Origin: Planctomycetota bacterium
Lineage (GTDB): Bacteria; Planctomycetota; Planctomycetia; Isosphaerales; Isosphaeraceae
Direction: 5' to 3'
DNA length: 40,803 nt
Assembly (NCBI GenBank): GCA_028291545.1
Contig: JAQGHR010000144.1
Location: forward strand, 1 to 40,803
Positions 36,827 to 40,803 of the stretch are shown here, piece after piece. Under the pieces are notes generated by a model that saw only the letters and a list, made by a program, of their open reading frames with translations, did no database searches and had not been told where the DNA came from. The stretch's first letter is position 1; each line of letters starts with the position of its first letter. The translations under genes were made by a program, and so were the position numbers.

Positions 36827-38989
36827 ATGTCGGCCATCTGTGTGGCCGACCCCCCACAGCGAATCATCCACGCGATGAGTGGGAAATTCCGCGCCATGTT
36901 GGCAACCGGGGACCGTCCGCGCGAGCTTCATTGGTATCACGCCGGACCGATGCTTTTCGGCGACTGGGGGACGAGCCGGCTCTACGTGCTTGGCCTGGCC
37001 TTCGCCTTCACGGGGCATGCCTCATTCTGGTTCATCGCCGCCATGTGCGTGCTGATGGTCGGCGTGGGCTGGAGTTACGAGATCATCTGCCGCCTCTTCC
37101 CCGACGGCGGCGGCGTCTACTCGTCGGCCCGGCATCGCTCGCAGTTGCTGGCGGTCGTCGGCGGCCTGTTGCTCTGTGCGGACTACGTGGTGACGGCGTC
37201 CCTTTCCTGCCTGGACGCCTTCCACTACCTGGGCCTGAAGGACCGCACTCTGCTGGACCTGATCCAGGGCGTCGGCCTGCACGGCGTGACCTGGTCGGCG
37301 CTGGCGATCCCGATCGACGCGGTCGCCGCGGCGATCACGATCCTCGCCATCGGGGCCTTGAATTTCGCCGGCCCGAAGAAGGCGGGCACCGTCGCCATGG
37401 TCGTGGCCATCGCCACCGTGATCGCCACGCTGATCATCGGCATCGTCTACCTGACGAAGTCGGGCACGCACCCGCCCCGGATCGAGGTTCCTCGCGGGGG
37501 GGTCTGGAAATCGTGGGTCGGGTTCACCGAGATGATCCTGGCGCTCTCGGGCGTCGAGGCGATCGCGAACATGACCGGGATCATGGTCGAGCCGGTGGAG
37601 AAGACGGCGCGCAAGGCGATCCTCCCGGTGCTGATCGAGATCGTGATCCTCAACCTGATCCTGGGCGCGGCGATGAACGCCCTGCCCGACTCGATCCTCA
37701 ACGCCCGGTCGCCCGTCACGGGCGAGCTGGAGCATACCGGCGACATGCTCAAGGTGATCGCGTCCTACTTCGTCGACCCTATCATCCCGATGTTCTCGGC
37801 CGTCAGTGCCGTGATCTTCGCGGCGCTGTTGCTCTCGGCGGTGAACACGGCGCTGGCGGACCTGGTGTCGATCCAGTTCATGCTGTCGCGCGACAAGGAG
37901 CTGCCGGCGGCCTTCAGCGGGCTGAACCGGTTCGGCATGCCGGTGCTGCCGCTGATCGTCGGATCGATCATTCCGGCGGTGGTGGTGCTGATCTTCTCGG
38001 ACGTGGAGAAGCTCTCGGGCCTCTACGCCATCGGCGTGGTGGGCGCGATCTCGATCAACCTGGGGACGACCTCGACGAACAAGGCGCTCGCGCTGAAGCC
38101 GTGGGAGCGCGGGTTCATGTTCGGCCTGACGATCATCATGGTCGTCGTCGGGATCACGATCTGCATCGTCAAGCCCCACGCGCGCAGCTTCGCGCTATTG
38201 GTCCTGACCGTCGGGCTGGCCGGCCGGCTGGCGACGATCATGTCCAACAAGACGGCCCGGGTGCCGGCCGAGACGAGGCGGGCCTACCTCGCCCTGGCGA
38301 TCGCGTCGGTCTTACTCTCGTTCGTCGTGTCGTACTTCGGCGACAGCGACTACCCACTCGCGACGATCGACCTGCCTGGCCTCGGCCGCCGCGTGCTCGC
38401 CGGCCGGGACGTGTCGTTCCTGCTCTCGGTGGGACTGGCGGGCCTGATCGGCGCGGCGAGCGTGAAGACCCAGCCGTATCGCCAGGCAATCCTCGACGCC
38501 GAGGCCGCCGCCCAGGCCGCCGCGCTGGCCGCCGCGCCGGCCCGGCCCAAGATGCTCTTGCCGGGCGCCTATACGCCCAAGTACCGGATCATGGTCCCGA
38601 CCCAGGGGAGCCAGAGGCTGATCGACTTCGCCATGCAGGAATGCAAGATCCACCAGGCCGAGCTGCAACTCCTCTACATCCGCCTCTTGGCCGTCACGCC
38701 GATGGGGCCGACGGCGTTCCCGACCCTGGCCGAAGACCCCGAGGCCCTGGCCCTGTTCGACCGCGTCCGCCAGCAGGCCAAGGCGGCCGGCGTGCCGCTA
38801 CGGCTCCTCTACGGCGTCGCCTCCGACATCCCCGACGCCATCCTCGACATGGCCGTGACCCACGGCGCCGACCTGCTGCTGATGGGCGTCACCCGCCGCG
38901 GCACCCTGTGGAAGGTCATGAAGGGCGACATCATCCAAGCCGTCGCCGAGCAGTTGCCCGAGCAAGTCGGGTTGCTGATCCACGCCTGA
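36827..38989 (+). CDS. APC-superfamily permease with C-terminal USP domain
   Basis: This 720-residue protein (if the ATG at 36827 is used; 36875 is an alternative) has about 12 membrane helices and, from about residue 590, a universal-stress-protein domain (KYRIMVPTQGSQRLIDFAMQECK..., then AILDMAVTHGADLLLMGVTRRG). The helices carry the APC fold: FGDWGTSRLYVLGLAFAF and FPDGGGVYSSARH in the first part, and GVEAIANMTGIMVEP. APC-USP proteins import amino acids or other osmolytes; a K+-like substrate cannot be excluded. A ydaO-type riboswitch lies upstream on the same strand, so c-di-AMP control is likely. kup is divergent. Confidence 0.92.
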   Translation: MSAICVADPPQRIIHAMSGKFRAMLATGDRPRELHWYHAGPMLFGDWGTSRLYVLGLAFAFTGHASFWFIAAMCVLMVGVGWSYEIICRLFPDGGGVYSSARHRSQLLAVVGGLLLCADYVVTASLSCLDAFHYLGLKDRTLLDLIQGVGLHGVTWSALAIPIDAVAAAITILAIGALNFAGPKKAGTVAMVVAIATVIATLIIGIVYLTKSGTHPPRIEVPRGGVWKSWVGFTEMILALSGVEAIANMTGIMVEPVEKTARKAILPVLIEIVILNLILGAAMNALPDSILNARSPVTGELEHTGDMLKVIASYFVDPIIPMFSAVSAVIFAALLLSAVNTALADLVSIQFMLSRDKELPAAFSGLNRFGMPVLPLIVGSIIPAVVVLIFSDVEKLSGLYAIGVVGAISINLGTTSTNKALALKPWERGFMFGLTIIMVVVGITICIVKPHARSFALLVLTVGLAGRLATIMSNKTARVPAETRRAYLALAIASVLLSFVVSYFGDSDYPLATIDLPGLGRRVLAGRDVSFLLSVGLAGLIGAASVKTQPYRQAILDAEAAAQAAALAAAPARPKMLLPGAYTPKYRIMVPTQGSQRLIDFAMQECKIHQAELQLLYIRLLAVTPMGPTAFPTLAEDPEALALFDRVRQQAKAAGVPLRLLYGVASDIPDAILDMAVTHGADLLLMGVTRRGTLWKVMKGDIIQAVAEQLPEQVGLLIHA

Positions 38990-39000
38990 TTCCTGCGTTT

Positions 39001-39183
39001 TTAGCCCCGAAGGGGCGGAATTGCGTAGTCCCGGGCGTCAGCCCGGGGACGCGGACCGAGAGCAACGCACGCAGCCCCGAAGGGGCGACACTCCAGGGGG
39101 GGCCGGCTCGTCGGATGTCGCCCCTTCGCGGCTCGCCGCTGGCAAACGCCCGGGGCTGCACGATTCCGCCCCTTCGGGGCTAA
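39001..39183. repeat. Nested palindromic repeat element (CCCCGAAGGGG type)
   Basis: The element has 21-base perfect inverted ends: the unit starting TTAGCCCCGAAGGGGCG at 39001-39021 and its complement at 39163-39183. Inside are a second inverted pair (39073-39090 and 39116-39133, 17 of 18 bases) and GC-rich CCCGGGC blocks. It lies between convergent genes (stops at 38989 and 39280). Similar dispersed units are frequent in planctomycete genomes. No ORF is in it. Confidence 0.85.
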
Positions 39184-39201
39184 ATACATACCCCGATTCG
39201 A

Positions 39202-39248
39202 GAGCGGTTTCCGCTTGCTTTCCCGTTGGGAGCAAGCGGAAACCGCTC
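39202..39248. repeat. Inverted repeat, strong hairpin
   Basis: Perfect 18-base arms (39202-39219 and 39231-39248; GAGCGGTTTCCGCTTGCT and its complement) with an 11-base loop. It lies 18 bp after the preceding repeat, between convergent genes, and may act as a transcript end or a second repeat family. Confidence 0.8.
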
Positions 39249-39279
39249 CGTATTCTCACGACGGCGCGACCGCACAGGG

Positions 39280-39531
39280 TCACCCCTCAGCGTGGCTAAG
39301 CCTCGCCTCCAGCCGCTTGCGCTCCCGCCCGGCGACCGTCAGACCGACGAGGAGCACGCACTGAATCCCCTGGACACGCCAGGACGAGGCGGTGTCGAAG
39401 GACGCTCGGGCAGAGGTCGCTGCCGGATGGGTATCGGGGGGGCGTTCGATCGGGCCGGAAACGGCGTCGATCGCCATCGGTAACGCCAGGATAAGCACGA
39501 CGAAAAACCAGCGAACGTGTCGATCGCGCAT
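39280..39531 (-). CDS. Small two-helix membrane protein
   Basis: An 83-residue product with an N-terminal helix (WFFVVLILALPMAIDAV) and a second helix (VQGIQCVLLVGLTVAG), then a basic charged tail (RERKRLEARL). A GAGGGA sits about 9 nt before the ATG at 39531, supporting a real gene. I do not recognise the family. It faces the APC-USP gene across the repeats. Confidence 0.55.
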   Translation of the reverse strand: MRDRHVRWFFVVLILALPMAIDAVSGPIERPPDTHPAATSARASFDTASSWRVQGIQCVLLVGLTVAGRERKRLEARLSHAEG

Positions 39532-39810
39532 GGCCGTTGTCCCTCACGACCCGGCACATCCGTGTCCGGGGAACCTCGCCGTTCCCGCAAGCAATGCAAG
39601 AGTTTATACGACGGGTGAACGCCGCGGCACAACAGAATTTTCTTTTTAAGGCAAAATTGATTCGGGCCTGGACCGGGCCCTTCCGGACGCGTACGACCTG
39701 TCGCATCACCATGGAGACATCATCGTCGCCGAGGGCTCGGACGATCGCCCGATTTTCGGACTTGATCGTACCATTGCGAGCGTTGAGGCGATGATGACGG
39801 TTGTGACCGG

Positions 39811-40191
39811 TCATGCCGGGTAGGGCGGATCGGAGGGGGAGGGATCTTGCTCGCTCGGATCGTCGGTGAGACGGCGAATCATCCGACCGCGCTTGCGTGG
39901 CAGGTGCGCGCGGCCGAACTCCGGCAGGCTGGGCTCGAACTGGGGCCAGGTCAGCACGGTGAGCAGGGACTCGTCCTGGAAGATCGCCACCAGGATCTTG
40001 CCTCGATCCACCGCCAAGACGGCGACGGCACCGTTCTCGGGGTTGCGGCCGAGTCGACGGGTGCGTTTCAGGGCCGCACGCAATGCGGTCTCGGCCTCCT
40101 CGGGCGCGACGCCCAACCGCTCGACGAACCGTTCCACCGCATGCCGGGTCAATCGCGCGGCGGAGTAATCACGCTGGCCGGGTCGGGGCAT
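39811..40191 (-). CDS. Hypothetical protein with HAVERFVERL motif
   Basis: A 126-residue soluble protein from ATG 40191, which follows GGGAGGG by about 8 nt; the longer frame from 40314 lacks such a site. Residues ~14-40 (LTRHAVERFVERLGVAPEEAETALRAAL) form a His/Arg-rich helix pair, followed by beta strands (GAVAVLAVDRGKILVAIFQDES, LLTVLTWPQF) and an Arg-rich end. The H-x(3)-RF-x(2)-R pattern recalls small DUF4258-like proteins, but no family is assigned. It lies downstream of the attC-like site in the minus-strand sense. Confidence 0.65.
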   Translation of the reverse strand: MPRPGQRDYSAARLTRHAVERFVERLGVAPEEAETALRAALKRTRRLGRNPENGAVAVLAVDRGKILVAIFQDESLLTVLTWPQFEPSLPEFGRAHLPRKRGRMIRRLTDDPSEQDPSPSDPPYPA

Positions 40192-40803
40192 GGATCGGCC
40201 CTCCCGTCGCTCCAGGGCTTTCCGGACAAGGCCATCGGAGATCCGATCGAGGCGAGGTTCCCCGTAGCCGTAGCGGCGAGCGTCCCTGCCCACCTGTTGC
40301 GAAAACACCCCCACCCTTACGCGACGGCTGGATGCCCGATCATACCCCTAAGTCTTAGCTGTGCCACGTATTCCGCCAAACGACGGGTCACGCGGGTCGG
40401 GTCCACTTGTTCCCGAACGATGGCTTCTCCAGCTTACCCTCGTCCGCCGCCCTTTTCATCCGCTCAGGAGCAGCTTGCTGCATGGGGGCTAACGACCAAG
40501 CTCAGCGGGCCGGCCCGCCGAGGTTGAGCTTGATGATACCAGAAACCCCGGCGGCGGGCCGGGTCCGCTGCAGCGCGAGTTAACCATCCTGCGGCCTTCG
40601 TCCGCTCCCGAGGCGGCGTGAACGAGGATCGGACGAGTCTTGCCCGGCGGATCGGCGCGGCGTAGCCTGGACCGTGGCGTGGGTCGGTGGCCGTACTCTC
40701 CTTGGTGCTCCCTGCCCGCAGGTTAGCCTGGCCCGAGAGGCCGTGATCCGGTCATTGGCGACGCCCGGCGAGGCGACTCGTCGGGATGTTCCCGTCGAAG
40801 AGA
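40192..40803. other. Right-hand region without a convincing gene
   Basis: These 612 bp hold the attC-like palindrome (40487-40585) and no clear gene. A minus-strand frame is open from the window end to a stop inside the palindrome's GGTTAAC core (about 40803-40582), which would fit a cassette gene ending in attC, but its Arg/Ser-rich composition is not protein-like. Confidence 0.4.
40487..40585 (-). repeat. Integron attC-like palindrome
   Basis: A 99-bp imperfect palindrome bounded by GGCTAAC (40487-40493) and GTTAACC (40579-40585), near matches to the attC core sites RYYYAAC and GTTRRRY. Inside, CTCAGCGG (40501-40508) pairs with CCGCTGCAG (40565-40573) with one extra C, and CCGGCCCGCCG pairs with a matching block, leaving an unpaired centre. 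Read on the minus strand it has the usual order, ending GAGCTTGGTCGTTAGCC. No integrase is in the window and a single site is seen. Confidence 0.5.

Noticed and set aside
36931..39183. 750-codon frame overlapping the APC-USP gene
   Set aside because: Translation is Arg/Gly/Asp/Pro-rich and non-membrane; the overlapping frame encodes a complete transporter.
40715..40735. Second attC-like core (GTTAGCC at 40722-40728)
   Set aside because: No partner RYYYAAC core or palindromic L-box at attC distance.

Overview
The window is GC-rich chromosomal DNA from what looks like a planctomycete, most likely near the Isosphaeraceae/Gemmataceae. This is inferred from gene content, not from a marker gene. 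The signs are an ECF sigma factor gene followed 6 bp later by a receptor-like Ser/Thr kinase with a C-terminal TPR region, a secreted WD40 protein with a long N-terminal extension, a PSP1-domain protein with a Cys/His-rich tail, small membrane proteins opening with an RFTVRRMMIAVAIVA-like segment, and many dispersed palindromic repeats. No rRNA, tRNA, CRISPR array or intact insertion sequence was found. Genes sit on both strands in short groups.

Layout. 1-1653: end of an AT-richer unrecognised gene, then 0.86 kb without a convincing gene. 1654-5741: secreted PepSY-like/WD40 protein and three small proteins. 5830-7539: lactate permease. 7728-8465: HigBA-type toxin-antitoxin pair whose antitoxin end overlaps the end of a Zn/Cd-type P1B ATPase (8440-10587). 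10866-11938: PSP1 protein and a small proline-rich protein. 11993-15568: ECF sigma plus Ser/Thr kinase, facing away from a group 2/3 sigma-70 factor (16033-16953). 17092-19974: two polytopic GT39-like proteins, the first frameshifted. 19989-21152: an AT-richer HEPN-like protein and a small membrane protein. 21291-23907: glycerol kinase, then a receiver/anti-sigma ATPase hybrid. 23891-25833: glucosamine-6-phosphate deaminase and a PIG-L/LmbE deacetylase, separated by a large palindromic repeat. 26177-27990: ferritin-like protein, DinB-like protein and secreted YfaP-like protein. 28300-32714: a polytopic membrane protein, a small membrane protein, a diacylglycerol-kinase-like lipid kinase and KdsA. 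32768-34224: a divergent SDR/TetR pair with two palindromes between the genes. 34248-38989: divergent KUP potassium transporter and APC permease with a C-terminal USP domain. 38990-40803: repeats, two small proteins and an integron attC-like palindrome.

The strongest regulatory find is at about 36648-36790: an RNA element with the conserved blocks of the ydaO-type cyclic-di-AMP riboswitch, directly upstream of the APC-USP permease and in the divergent region shared with kup. It suggests that potassium/osmolyte transport here is under c-di-AMP control. Other points are a receiver domain whose phospho-acceptor Asp is Gly through one base change, a frameshifted glycosyltransferase, nested palindromic repeats in several gene gaps, and the attC-like site at 40487-40585.
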